NCBI GenBank assembly: GCA_902490585.1
Contig: CABUEI010000009.1
Span: forward strand, 1-62,843
DNA length: 62,843 nt
From: an uncultured Oscillospiraceae bacterium
GTDB lineage: Bacteria > Bacillota > Clostridia > Oscillospirales > Ruminococcaceae
Direction of reading: 5' to 3'
Shown here piece by piece: positions 43,438-51,845 of the stretch; positions within the stretch are counted from its first letter, which is position 1, and each line of letters begins with the position of its first letter. The translations under genes were made by a program, and so were the position numbers. The notes beneath the pieces were generated by a model that saw only the letters and a list, made by a program, of their open reading frames with translations, was not told where the DNA came from and ran no database searches.

Positions 43438-44648
43438 TGGGCAAGGGTAAGGTTATCGGTACTGTAACGGCGGCGGTGGTAATTCCTGCGGCTGTGGTTA
43501 TCGGTGCGATATATGTGTTGCCGCTGTTTGATATCAAATCAAGCAATACGCTGTATTACTTTGGCAACGACACATCAATATCAGCTGACGGTACAATATC
43601 GCTCGGTAAGGAAGAGGTACTCGGCTACAGCTCAAAATATTCCGACACCATGACGGGATATTTCAAGGAACAGCTTGACGAGAACGAAACATATATCTAC
43701 AACGCCTTTATGTACGCAAGCGAAAACGGCTACAGCGATATATTCCTGCCCGAAGAGGTATTCGGTAACGGCAGTAACGACAGGTTGCAGGAGCTTGAAT
43801 ATGTGATCACGTTTTTAAGCTGTGACAGCCCGTTTGTTGCACATAATTACACGACAAACAGCAAGCTGACCGGAAACGTTGAACAGTTTGCGGGAAAAAG
43901 TTATCACCACATACAGCTCGAAACTCTCGGCGAGGAATATAAATCCCGCCGTGAAGCCGCTTACGAAAAAGCAAAATCGGTAGTAGCGTCAATTCCGCAG
44001 GACTACAATACAGATAAGCAGAAAGCACAGTATCTGTATAATTACGTTGCGGAAAACTCGGTATATGTGACCGACGGTTACAGCACAAGAAATATTCCGG
44101 TAGCGGACTTACTGATTGACGGTAAGGCGATCTGTGACGGATATGCGGATACGGTCACTATGCTTTTCAACATGGCAGGCATTGAAACCGCTTCGGCAAA
44201 CGGTGTAAATACCGAAACAAATCAGGGACACACCGTAAACTTTGCAAAGCTTGACGGCGAATATTACTACTTTGATGCAAGTGCAGACAGCATAGTTAAC
44301 GAAAAGGGCTTCAGACCTGCCTTTTATTTCGGTATGTCGTGGGAAGAAGTTTCCGACAGCTTTACTTTTGCCACCGAATTTGAAAACAGATGCCCGAAAG
44401 CCGAAAAAAGCCTGCTTTCAGACAATGTGGATATTGTTATAAGCGACAATTCCGACGCAACGGTTGAAAGTATTGCAGAGCTTATAAAATCGGGAAAAGA
44501 CAATGGAATAATCGCAAGGTTTGACGAAAGTATTACCGATGAAGAACGCAAAAGTATAACAAACGATACCGCCGGTAAAGTCGGAGAACAGCTTGTATCC
44601 TTGGCGGCGGCAAACAGACTGTACGGTATAAAAATCTATAAGGAATGA
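43437..44648 (+). CDS. Exported transglutaminase-like protein
   Basis: 403 residues: an N-terminal membrane/signal helix (about 5-30), then a helical region, then a transglutaminase-core domain with Cys in KAICDGYADT, His in GHTVNFAKL and Asp in YYFDAS. Such exported domains are often proteases or wall-associated rather than true transglutaminases. A C-terminal ~75-residue segment resembles nothing I know. Coupled by TAATG to the fumarase gene. Confidence 0.82.
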   Translation: MGKGKVIGTVTAAVVIPAAVVIGAIYVLPLFDIKSSNTLYYFGNDTSISADGTISLGKEEVLGYSSKYSDTMTGYFKEQLDENETYIYNAFMYASENGYSDIFLPEEVFGNGSNDRLQELEYVITFLSCDSPFVAHNYTTNSKLTGNVEQFAGKSYHHIQLETLGEEYKSRREAAYEKAKSVVASIPQDYNTDKQKAQYLYNYVAENSVYVTDGYSTRNIPVADLLIDGKAICDGYADTVTMLFNMAGIETASANGVNTETNQGHTVNFAKLDGEYYYFDASADSIVNEKGFRPAFYFGMSWEEVSDSFTFATEFENRCPKAEKSLLSDNVDIVISDNSDATVESIAELIKSGKDNGIIARFDESITDEERKSITNDTAGKVGEQLVSLAAANRLYGIKIYKE

Positions 44649-44655
44649 TTTTTCG

Positions 44656-45162
44656 ATGGAACTGAATATAGTACTCGTTGAGCCGCAGATTCCGCAGAAC
44701 ACGGGTAATATAGCCCGTACCTGTGCGGTTACGGGGGCAAGACTGCATATAGTAAAACCCATGGGGTTTCAGGTTGATGATAAAAAGCTGAAACACGCAG
44801 GGCTTGACTACTGGCATTATCTTGATATAACCTATTATGACGGGCTTGACGACTTCTTTGAAATAAATAAGGACGGTGAATTTTTCTATTTCACCACCAA
44901 GGGCAGAAACACTTACTGCGACGTGCAGTATAAGGATAAAACATATATAGTGTTCGGCAGAGAGGACAAGGGTCTTCCCGAAGAGCTGTTATTCCATAAT
45001 AAACAGCACTGCGTAAGAATACCGATGGGCAGTAACATGAGAAGCCTTAATCTCTCGAACAGCGTAGCGATAGGCGCATACGAGGTACTGAGGCAATGGG
45101 ATTTCCCCGAACTTCAGAACTACGGTTCGCTTACAAAATACGACTGGAGCCAAGCCGAATAA
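44656..45162 (+). CDS. trmL: tRNA (cytidine(34)-2'-O)-methyltransferase
   Basis: A SPOUT methyltransferase that modifies the wobble base of tRNA-Leu. 168 residues with LVEPQIPQNTGNIARTCAVTG, FGREDKGLPEELL, IPMGSNMRSLNLSNSVAI, the knot residues that bind S-adenosylmethionine. TrmL is favoured over other SPOUT proteins by its short length and by LDYWHY. Confidence 0.92.
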   Translation: MELNIVLVEPQIPQNTGNIARTCAVTGARLHIVKPMGFQVDDKKLKHAGLDYWHYLDITYYDGLDDFFEINKDGEFFYFTTKGRNTYCDVQYKDKTYIVFGREDKGLPEELLFHNKQHCVRIPMGSNMRSLNLSNSVAIGAYEVLRQWDFPELQNYGSLTKYDWSQAE

Positions 45163-45199
45163 ACACGACTTAAAGAATTAACCGAAAGGAAACAAAACG

Positions 45200-46069
45200 A
45201 TGAAAGTAAAACTTATCACCGACAGCGCAAGTGATATCACTCCCGAGGACGAGAAGCAGTATGATATTGATATCATGCCGTTTGACATTACTCTGGGCAA
45301 CGAGAGCCTGAGAGAGCGTGTTGATTTTACTGCTCCCGAATTTCTCGATATGATAGACAAGTCGGAATATCTTCCGAAAACTTCACAGATAACCGCAATG
45401 CGTTTTGAAGAGAAATTCGAGCATTATTTCAACGAGGGCTATGACGCAATAATCATGGTTCTTATCAACTCAACAGGTTCAAAGACTTACGAGAACGCAC
45501 TTCTTGCAAAGAAGAACATTCTCGAAGAGCATCCCGAAATGGCAAAGATGCGTATAGAAATAATCGACAGCCACTGCTATTCGCTCGGTTACGGTTATCC
45601 TCTGATCGAAGCGGCTAAAAAGCTTATTGCAGGACAGAGTGTTGACAACGTTGTGGCATATCTTACCGATATGTTCAACAACTGTGAGATCTACATTATA
45701 GGATTTAATCTGCGCCACATGAAAAAGTCGGGCAGAATTAATGCCGCTGCCGCTTTCTTAGGCGAGCTTATGGGTCTTAAACCGCTGATTTCACTTATTG
45801 ACGGCGAGAGCGAGGTAGTAAAAAAGAGCCGTGGCGAAAAGAACGCCATAGCAGATGCCGTTGAATATATTTCTGGAAGAGCTATTCCCGAAACTCCGTG
45901 GGAGATATTGCGTACATCTGTTACAAATCTTGAGGACGAATTTATAAAGCAATACACCGCTAAAGTCGGCAGACCTCCCGAGATGCAGAGCGTCGCAGGT
46001 GCGGCTGTTGCCAGCAACACAGGTCCTTATATCATAGGCGTTATCATAAGAGGTAACGCAAGAAGATAA
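45200..46069 (+). CDS. DegV family fatty-acid-binding protein
   Basis: 289 residues with VKLITDSASDITPE, SQITAMRFEEKFE, INSTGSKTYENA and the closing GPYIIGVIIRG. DegV/FakB proteins hand fatty acids to the FakA kinase. FakA is not in the window, so use of exogenous fatty acids is inferred from family. It lies 37 bp after trmL, ends the operon and precedes a terminator. Confidence 0.9.
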   Translation: MKVKLITDSASDITPEDEKQYDIDIMPFDITLGNESLRERVDFTAPEFLDMIDKSEYLPKTSQITAMRFEEKFEHYFNEGYDAIIMVLINSTGSKTYENALLAKKNILEEHPEMAKMRIEIIDSHCYSLGYGYPLIEAAKKLIAGQSVDNVVAYLTDMFNNCEIYIIGFNLRHMKKSGRINAAAAFLGELMGLKPLISLIDGESEVVKKSRGEKNAIADAVEYISGRAIPETPWEILRTSVTNLEDEFIKQYTAKVGRPPEMQSVAGAAVASNTGPYIIGVIIRGNARR

Positions 46070-46093
46070 CAGTTGACATTACATATAAAACGA

Positions 46094-46131
46094 AAAGCGG
46101 TCATGATTTAATGCAAATCATGACCGCTTTC
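46094..46131. terminator. Bidirectional terminator between degV and the MATE gene
   Basis: A perfect 16-bp stem (AAAGCGGTCATGATTT and its complement) with a 5-nt loop, T-rich after both arms, between convergent genes. Confidence 0.88.
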
Positions 46132-46136
46132 TTTAT

Positions 46137-47525
46137 TTAATTTTCCTGTTTTGTATCGGATTCAGGAACCGTTTTTACCGCTGTCGGAAATCTCCTTTTA
46201 AGTATCTTCACCGAATGGAAGAACGCAGGGAAGAGGAACAGGTCTGCAAGCACCCATGCCGCAGGGCTCGCAAGGCATACGGCAACATATCCGAATGCGG
46301 GGACAAGACCAAGTGCGACTCCGCCTCTTGCTATCATCTCAAACACTCCTGCAAATACTGCAAGCTGGCTGTTGCCCAGTCCCTGTATCGAAAAGCGGAT
46401 TATGTTTACGAATGCAAGCGGAATATAGAATGCCACGTTGAGCCAAAGGAACTGCTTTGCAAGGTCGAGTATCTCAGTCTGTGAGCCGTCTATAAACAGC
46501 TTTGAAAATTCGCTGCCGAAAGGAATTATCACGATAAGGGCGATTATCGCATAAGCTATGCCGAGTATGGAGCATTTTTTGACGCCGTTTTCGATACGGT
46601 CAACCTTACCTGCTCCGACATTCTGACCGCAGTAGGTCGCCATTGTAGAACCCATTGCGTCAAACGGACAGCAAAGGAACTGTGTTACTTTGCTTCCTGC
46701 GGTGACTGCCGCCATATAGGTTTCACCGAGCGAGTTCACCGCCGACTGTAAGAGAATACTGCCGATAGCGGTAATTGAATACTGAAGTCCCATAGGAACG
46801 CCCATTGCGCACAGCCTGCTCATAGAATAAGCGTCGGGTTTTAAATCTTTTTTTGATAAGTGCAGGATATCAAAACGCTTTATCATATATACAAGGCAGG
46901 CGATACCGGATATAAGCTGTGCAAGGACGGTAGCCCATCCTGCACCGGCTACGCCCATATCAAACACCAGAATGAACAGCAGGTCAAATCCGACATTCAG
47001 AATACTTGAAATAATCAGAATGACAACGGGAGATTTTGAATCGCCCAGCGAACGGATAAAGCCCGATAAAATGTTATAAAGGAATGTTACCGGGATACCG
47101 AGGAAGATAACAAAAATATAGTCATACGCCTCTTTAAAAACCGTGTCGGGCGTATTCATCCAGTGGAGGATATTTCCGCAAAGCAGGCAGGTCGCTGTTG
47201 TCATTACTGCGGCGAAGCCTATGCCAAGCCATATCGTATTGCCGACAAACTTACGCAGACCGTCAAAATCCTTCTCTCCGAATTTCTGCGCAACAGGTAT
47301 CGCAAAGCCTGCGCATACACCCATGCAGAAGCCGAGAACAAGGAAGTTCACCGAGCCTGTCGAGCCTACTCCTGCGAGTGCGTTTACACCGAGGAACTGT
47401 CCGACGACTATCGTATCGACCATATTGTAGAACTGCTGAAAGAGAAGTCCTAACAGCATAGGGAGCATAAATCCGAGTATGAGCTTCATAGGTGAGCCTT
47501 TTGTAAGGTCTTTTACTGCTGACAT
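46137..47525 (-). CDS. MATE-family efflux transporter
   Basis: 462 residues with twelve hydrophobic segments in the MATE fold: FMLPMLLGLLFQQFYNMVDTIVVGQFLG, VGSTGSVN and the mid-protein YSITAIGSILLQSAVNSLG repeat. Such proteins export drugs or metabolites using Na+ or H+; the substrate is not known. GGAGGAAAA is the RBS. Its long leader contains the 71-bp tandem repeats. Confidence 0.92.
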   Translation of the reverse strand: MSAVKDLTKGSPMKLILGFMLPMLLGLLFQQFYNMVDTIVVGQFLGVNALAGVGSTGSVNFLVLGFCMGVCAGFAIPVAQKFGEKDFDGLRKFVGNTIWLGIGFAAVMTTATCLLCGNILHWMNTPDTVFKEAYDYIFVIFLGIPVTFLYNILSGFIRSLGDSKSPVVILIISSILNVGFDLLFILVFDMGVAGAGWATVLAQLISGIACLVYMIKRFDILHLSKKDLKPDAYSMSRLCAMGVPMGLQYSITAIGSILLQSAVNSLGETYMAAVTAGSKVTQFLCCPFDAMGSTMATYCGQNVGAGKVDRIENGVKKCSILGIAYAIIALIVIIPFGSEFSKLFIDGSQTEILDLAKQFLWLNVAFYIPLAFVNIIRFSIQGLGNSQLAVFAGVFEMIARGGVALGLVPAFGYVAVCLASPAAWVLADLFLFPAFFHSVKILKRRFPTAVKTVPESDTKQEN

Positions 47526-47569
47526 ATAAACATTTTCCTCCTTTTACCGACTTTGTATTAGCGAGATTG

Positions 47570-47727
47570 TTTGCGTAACGGCTGGCGGCAGTGTGCCGCT
47601 CCATATTCCGCCTTTAATCAACTTTCTGCTGTGTGAATCGTTTGCGTAACGGCGGGCGGCAATGTGCCGCTTCATATTCCGCCTTTAATCAACTTTCTGC
47701 TGTATGAATCGTTTGCGTAACGGCGGG
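47570..47727. repeat. 71-bp tandem repeat, 2.2 copies
   Basis: Full copies at 47570-47640 and 47641-47711 and a partial copy to 47727. Unit: TTTGCGTAACGGC...GTGCCGC...CATATTCCGCC...AACTTTCTGCTG. Each unit has a hairpin GCGGCA/TGCCGC. The same unit occurs in inverted orientation at 48581-48650. Confidence 0.9.
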
Positions 47728-47822
47728 AATAAAAGATAGTGTGCCTTGTATGTTATAACTATAATTTTATGCGATACCGCCGCATCTCTGAATGTGACTT
47801 CTTATTAATTTATTGCTAAGCA

Positions 47823-47851
47823 ATTATACTATATCCCCTCTCCGCTTTCAA
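47823..47851 (-). promoter_or_regulatory. Promoter of the MATE gene
   Basis: On the minus strand TTGAAA (47851-47846) and TATAAT (47828-47823) are 17 nt apart. The 13-bp palindrome ATTGCTAAGCAAT (47812-47824) spans the -10 edge and start site, a typical place for a MarR-like repressor. Confidence 0.65.
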
Positions 47852-47995
47852 TCGGTAAAATGCACAACGTATTTAAAGTTATCAAGGCGGTTTAGTCTAA
47901 TCTGCAATGCTGTATCGCTATATTTCATATCGGGCTATTCTATAGAGTAATAGCAGAAAAAAACAAAGAAATATCAGGAATTTTATTAAAAGCAC

Positions 47996-48024
47996 TTGAC
48001 AAACGGCAATACGGCGGATATAAT
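47996..48024 (+). promoter_or_regulatory. Promoter of the T-box leader
   Basis: TTGACA (47996-48001) and TATAAT (48019-48024), both perfect, are separated by 17 nt. Confidence 0.85.
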
Positions 48025-48030
48025 GAACAC

Positions 48031-48312
48031 AGAATATGTTAAACCTATGAGTGAGAGTAGTAGCACCCGTCACTGTATGACAGAGAGTTGCCGGTCGGTG
48101 TAAAGGCAATGATACATACGCTTGTGAATGGACTCACGAGGGCAAACCGAGAGCATTATATATCTGTATATGCTTTAGGGGCGACGGATACCTCCGTTAC
48201 AGGTCGCACATATGATAGTATGTGTAGCGAGTGACCGTGTTTTATTATACGGTAATTTGGGTGGTACCGCAGGTAAACTATACTCCTGTCCCAACTGGGA
48301 CGGGAGTTTTTT
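48031..48312 (+). promoter_or_regulatory. Tryptophan T-box leader
   Basis: A T-box that reads the charging state of tRNA-Trp. Stem I shows AGAGAG, GCCGGTCGGTG and AAGGCAA; the specifier loop GAATGGA carries TGG (48129-48131), directly followed by A and the lower helix CTCAC pairing with GTGAG. A GC-rich stem II/III region follows (about 48178-48210). The T-box sequence TTGGGTGGTACCGC is at 48257-48270. The terminator has a 10-bp stem CTCCTGTCCC/GGGACGGGAG with a T-run (48283-48312). Low charged tRNA-Trp should permit read-through into trpB2, 385 bp downstream. Confidence 0.93.
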
Positions 48313-48580
48313 GTTTTCCCGGACATTCAATCTCTACGTTGAAGCTATCATCATGGCATATGGCATGACAGCAGGGCATAGCCGACATAATGCGTTGCTG
48401 AATAAGATACAGGCTGTCGGACAGTGGAATGTTCCACGAAGAACTTAAGCACTCCGCCAAAACAGCTTTCGGGACGGCTAAACGGCACGGTAAAACACAC
48501 AATGTTTTGTTATCCTCGTTATGCGGATTATTTCATAACAACAAAACAAATCGTTCAAAACACACCATGTTTTATCCCCC
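48313..48580. other. Non-coding spacer between T-box and trpB2
   Basis: No recognised gene. It holds two near-identical small hairpins, AAAACA-5 nt-TGTTTT, at 48492-48508 and 48557-48573. Confidence 0.45.
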
Positions 48581-48676
48581 GCCGTTACGCAAGCAATTTC
48601 CATAGCAGAAAGTGAATCAAAGGCGGAATATGAAGCGGCACATTGCCGCCGGAATATGAAGCGGCTCACAGCCGCC
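48581..48676. repeat. Inverted copy of the 71-bp repeat plus a half unit
   Basis: 48581-48650 is a reverse-complement copy of the unit at 47.6 kb: GCCGTTACGCAA...AGCAGAAAGT...AAGGCGGAATATGAAGCGGC. 48651-48676 adds another GGAATATGAAGCGGCTCA hairpin. It ends about 20 bp before the trpB2 start. Confidence 0.85.
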
Positions 48677-48696
48677 TCGTAGAAAGGAAAATTATT

Positions 48697-50070
48697 ATGG
48701 CAAACAGAGAAATCCCGTACAAAATTTATCTTGAAGAAAACGAGCTTCCCCGTCAGTGGTACAACGTAAGAGCAGATATGAAGAACAAGCCTGCTCCGCT
48801 GTTAAACCCTGCAACACATCAGCCCTGCACACTTGAGGAGCTGAGCCATGTATTCTGTACAGAGCTTGCGAAGCAGGAGCTTGACGATACAACTCCCTAT
48901 ATCGATATTCCCCAGGAGATAATCGACTTCTACAAGATGTACAGACCTGCTCCCTTAGTAAGAGCATATTGTCTTGAAAAGGCACTCGGTACACCTGCAA
49001 AGATATACTACAAATTCGAGGGCAACAACACAAGCGGTTCGCACAAGCTGAACAGTGCGATAGCTCAGGCTTATTACGCCAAGAAGCAGGGCTTGAAGGG
49101 TGTTACAACAGAAACAGGTGCAGGTCAGTGGGGCACAGCGCTTTCAATGGCTTGTGCATATCTCGGACTTGACTGCAAGGTATTTATGGTTAAATGCTCA
49201 TACGAGCAGAAGCCTTTCAGACGTGAGGTTATGAGAACCTACGGCGCAAACGTTACTCCCTCTCCCTCAATGGAAACAGAGGTAGGCAAGAAGATAAACG
49301 CAGAATTTCCCGGCACGACAGGCTCGCTCGGCTGTGCGATTTCCGAAGCCGTTGAATGTGCAACAACGCACGAGGGCTACAGATATGTTCTCGGCTCGGT
49401 ACTGTCACAGGTACTTCTGCACCAGACGGTTATCGGTCTTGAAACAAAGACTGCCTGCGAAAAGTACGGCATAAAGCCCGATATGATCATCGGCTGTGCA
49501 GGCGGCGGATCTAACCTCGGCGGTCTTATCTCTCCCTTTATGGGCGAAAAGCTCCGTGGCGAAGCCGACTATGAATTCATCGCCGTTGAGCCTGCGTCCT
49601 GCCCCTCGCTCACAAGAGGCGTTTATGCTTACGACTTCTGCGACACAGGTGCTGTTTGCCCGCTCGCTAAGATGTACACGCTCGGCAGTACGTTCATTCC
49701 ATCCGCAAACCACGCAGGCGGTCTGCGCTACCACGGCATGAGCAGTGTTCTTTCACAGCTCTACCACGATGGATATATCACAGCACGCTCAGTTGAGCAG
49801 ACAAGCGTATTCGCCGCCGCCGAACAGTTTGCAAGAACAGAGGGTATCCTCCCCGCTCCCGAGAGCAGCCACGCAATCAGAGTTGCGATAGACGAGGCTA
49901 TGAAGTGCAAGGAAACAGGCGAAGAAAAGACTATCCTCTTCGGTCTTACAGGCACAGGCTACTTTGATATGGTCGCATACCAGAAGTTCAACGATCACGA
50001 AATGAGCGACTACATTCCCACAGACGAGGAGCTTAAGGTCAGCATGGACCGTATGCCTAAGGTTGACTGA
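48697..50070 (+). CDS. trpB: TrpB-like tryptophan synthase beta chain (TrpB2 type)
   Basis: A PLP enzyme joining indole and serine. The frame extends upstream, but ATG at 48697 follows AGAAAGGA and MANREIPYK is a sensible N-terminus. The 457-residue length, long N-terminus (WYNVRADM, PLLNP) and PTPLV-like RPAPLVRA place it with the TrpB2 branch. Lys117 in SGSHKLNSA binds PLP, and GCAGGGSNLGG holds the phosphate. TrpB2 often occurs without TrpA and may use free indole. No other trp gene is near. Control by the Trp T-box supports the function. Confidence 0.92.
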   Translation: MANREIPYKIYLEENELPRQWYNVRADMKNKPAPLLNPATHQPCTLEELSHVFCTELAKQELDDTTPYIDIPQEIIDFYKMYRPAPLVRAYCLEKALGTPAKIYYKFEGNNTSGSHKLNSAIAQAYYAKKQGLKGVTTETGAGQWGTALSMACAYLGLDCKVFMVKCSYEQKPFRREVMRTYGANVTPSPSMETEVGKKINAEFPGTTGSLGCAISEAVECATTHEGYRYVLGSVLSQVLLHQTVIGLETKTACEKYGIKPDMIIGCAGGGSNLGGLISPFMGEKLRGEADYEFIAVEPASCPSLTRGVYAYDFCDTGAVCPLAKMYTLGSTFIPSANHAGGLRYHGMSSVLSQLYHDGYITARSVEQTSVFAAAEQFARTEGILPAPESSHAIRVAIDEAMKCKETGEEKTILFGLTGTGYFDMVAYQKFNDHEMSDYIPTDEELKVSMDRMPKVD

Positions 50071-50114
50071 GCATATAATACTATTGTCCTTCATAAAACT
50101 TGATATATGAAAAG

Positions 50115-50149
50115 ACCGCCGGGATGTGATGTTCCGGCGGTGTTTCTTA
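50115..50149 (+). terminator. Terminator of trpB2
   Basis: The stem ACCGCCGG / CCGGCGGT with an 11-nt loop is followed by TGTTTCTTATTT, a weak T-tract. Confidence 0.65.
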
Positions 50150-50162
50150 TTTGGTCGATCTT

Positions 50163-50338
50163 TTAGTCTTTCAGGGCGGTGATTGGGACGACGTATACGC
50201 CGTCGGGGCGCTTATAGGCGGCGTTACGAGAGATTTTAAATTTTCAACCCGACAGATTTTCATTTATGACAAATCTTTGTCATTGAAGCGTTCGGGTGCT
50301 ATCCACTCAAGCCAGTCAGCCTTTATTTCAGTAAGCAT
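50163..50338 (-). pseudogene. Possible decayed gene fragments
   Basis: Two protein-like pieces lie on the minus strand in different frames. One is a 24-codon frame at 50338-50264 (MLTEIKADWLEWIAPERF...) and the other ends at 50163 with RNAAYKRPDGVYVV...LKD. Together they look like the two ends of a small gene with a frameshift or deletion between. The family is not recognised, so the call is weak. Confidence 0.3.
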
Positions 50339-50359
50339 TACATTGATGTCCTATCGTTA

Positions 50360-51175
50360 TTATATGCTAATCCACATAGCAGGACGAACACTGTTATCAC
50401 CGCAATTAACATCAAACGGATGAATAAAGAAATCCACTTCCTGAAACCAGTCAGCCTGACTTCCTGCTGCCGATCTTGCCCAGTAATTACAATGATGCGT
50501 ACCCGCGACGAACGCACCGTTGTTTTTGGCATAGTCAGTCGCAGTGGTTTCGAATTTTTCTTCACCATACGAAAGAATTTCTTCACGAGACAATATAAAT
50601 ACTTTATCTTTTACGGTATATTTTGTCCCAGAATAACCTATGCATACAACATCTACCGTAGGTATCATATTGGCCTCTTCTTCACTAAACGCTTCTACCA
50701 TAAAGTCGTTGATGAGCCACTTACGCAACGAACATTCTCGCCAAGATACTTCGTCATAAATATCATTATAACACTTACAATCAAGGCCATACTTGCTTAT
50801 TACAAGTATCTTGTCGTCTTGCTTATCAAGGACAATCCATTCTATATCCTCTTTACCGTTTACGGTGAAACCATCCTGCTCGTATTTACCAAAAGTAATA
50901 GTCGAACCGACAGAAGCATTTCTTAATTGAATCATCTTTATTGTTTTCGATATTGTCGGAAAAAGCAATATCACAATAAAAATTACGACAGCAACCGCCA
51001 CAACAATACCGCCTATTATTAACTTCTTATTCGCTTTTTTGTTCTTTTGGTTTTTCACTTGATCGTTTCCGGTATAATCGTCTACTTGTCTTTCTTTTCC
51101 CGAAGTATTTGTAGTATAGCTCCGATTTGGCGCATTTCCTTCAGAAGACATAATGTTTTTGCTTTGCTGGTCCAT
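50360..51175 (-). CDS. Membrane-anchored DUF6273 domain protein
   Basis: 271 residues: a polar Asn/Lys-rich N-terminus (1-49), one membrane helix (about 50-72), then a DUF6273-like domain with TFGKYEQDG, IEWIVLDKQDDKILVISKYGLDCK, WRECSLRKWL and the closing NSVRPAMWI. The domain is common in gut Firmicutes and its role is unknown. It is divergent from the XRE regulator gene with overlapping promoters. Confidence 0.8.
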   Translation of the reverse strand: MDQQSKNIMSSEGNAPNRSYTTNTSGKERQVDDYTGNDQVKNQKNKKANKKLIIGGIVVAVAVVIFIVILLFPTISKTIKMIQLRNASVGSTITFGKYEQDGFTVNGKEDIEWIVLDKQDDKILVISKYGLDCKCYNDIYDEVSWRECSLRKWLINDFMVEAFSEEEANMIPTVDVVCIGYSGTKYTVKDKVFILSREEILSYGEEKFETTATDYAKNNGAFVAGTHHCNYWARSAAGSQADWFQEVDFFIHPFDVNCGDNSVRPAMWISI

Positions 51176-51203
51176 GATTTTCTCTCCTTATAAGTTAATA
51201 TTC

Positions 51204-51313
51204 GTCAATCTATTCAGACAGTTTTCAAGCAAATATGTCTAATTAGATTGACTGCTTGTAATTATTATAGCCAAATTAAACACTTTTGCCAACAATTTTC
51301 AATCTGATATGAT
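51204..51313. promoter_or_regulatory. Divergent overlapping promoters with TCAATCT motifs
   Basis: Minus strand: TTGGCA (51292-51287) and TATAAT (51269-51264), spacer 17, for the DUF6273 gene. Plus strand: TTGCCA (51286-51291) and TATGAT (51308-51313), spacer 16, for the XRE gene. The two -35 boxes share the same bases. The motif TCAATCT appears at 51205, inverted at 51245 (as AGATTGA) and at 51299; the first two form a 9-bp inverted repeat. These may be sites for the XRE protein. Confidence 0.55.
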
Positions 51314-51337
51314 AAAATCTGTACAGGATGGGTAAGT

Positions 51338-51670
51338 ATGGCACATTATCAAAGATTACGGGATCTGCGTGAAGATGCAGACAAGACACAGCAGGAGATA
51401 GCTGACTATCTCGGCACATCTGCGCAACACTATGGAAAATACGAATCGGGTAAAGCGGAAATACCGCTTGAGCGTGCAGTCCTGCTTGCAAAATATTATA
51501 ATGTCAGCCTTGATTATATCGCAGGAATTTCCTCAAGCCGTCACCCTCTGACATCTGACAGCTCCCTTTCACCTATCGGGATACTTTCGGACAAAATAAC
51601 ACAACTTTCCGATAATGAAAAGCAGGCTGTAAAAGATACACTCAGTTCTGTTATAGATATGATTAAATAA
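51338..51670 (+). CDS. XRE-family transcriptional regulator
   Basis: 110 residues. An N-terminal helix-turn-helix of the Xre/Cro type: LRDLREDADKTQQEIADYLGTSAQHYGKYESGKAEIPLERAVLLAKYYNVSLDYIAG. A short C-terminal helix follows that may help dimerise. It probably controls itself and the divergent DUF6273 gene. GGATGGG is a weak RBS. Confidence 0.9.
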   Translation: MAHYQRLRDLREDADKTQQEIADYLGTSAQHYGKYESGKAEIPLERAVLLAKYYNVSLDYIAGISSSRHPLTSDSSLSPIGILSDKITQLSDNEKQAVKDTLSSVIDMIK

Positions 51671-51712
51671 CAACATCGCCGGGGAACTACTGATCCACGG
51701 CGATGTTTCTTC
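51671..51712 (+). terminator. Terminator of the XRE gene
   Basis: AACATCGCCG / CGGCGATGTT stem with a 16-nt loop, then TTCTT. Confidence 0.65.
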
Positions 51713-51807
51713 ATAAAATTTACGATATATGTAAAAATAAGAACGATTTTACATTTCCTATTGAATTTTTTTGCAACTTTTGCACTAAATTTTCAATACA
51801 CTACAAA

Positions 51808-51844
51808 TACCGCCGCAGAATTTAATATTTCTGCGGCGGTATAT
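51808..51844 (-). terminator. Terminator of rmuC
   Basis: A strong 14-bp stem, ATACCGCCGCAGAA / TTCTGCGGCGGTAT, lies just past the rmuC stop, with TTTG after it on the minus strand. Confidence 0.65.
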
Positions 51845-51845
51845 C

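Noticed and set aside
47570..47727. Tandem repeats considered as a CRISPR array
   Set aside because: The copies are directly abutting 71-bp units without unique spacers, and no cas genes are in the window.
48212..48448. 78-residue frame within the T-box region
   Set aside because: It crosses the T-box and terminator sequences, which explain the bases better; no family match.
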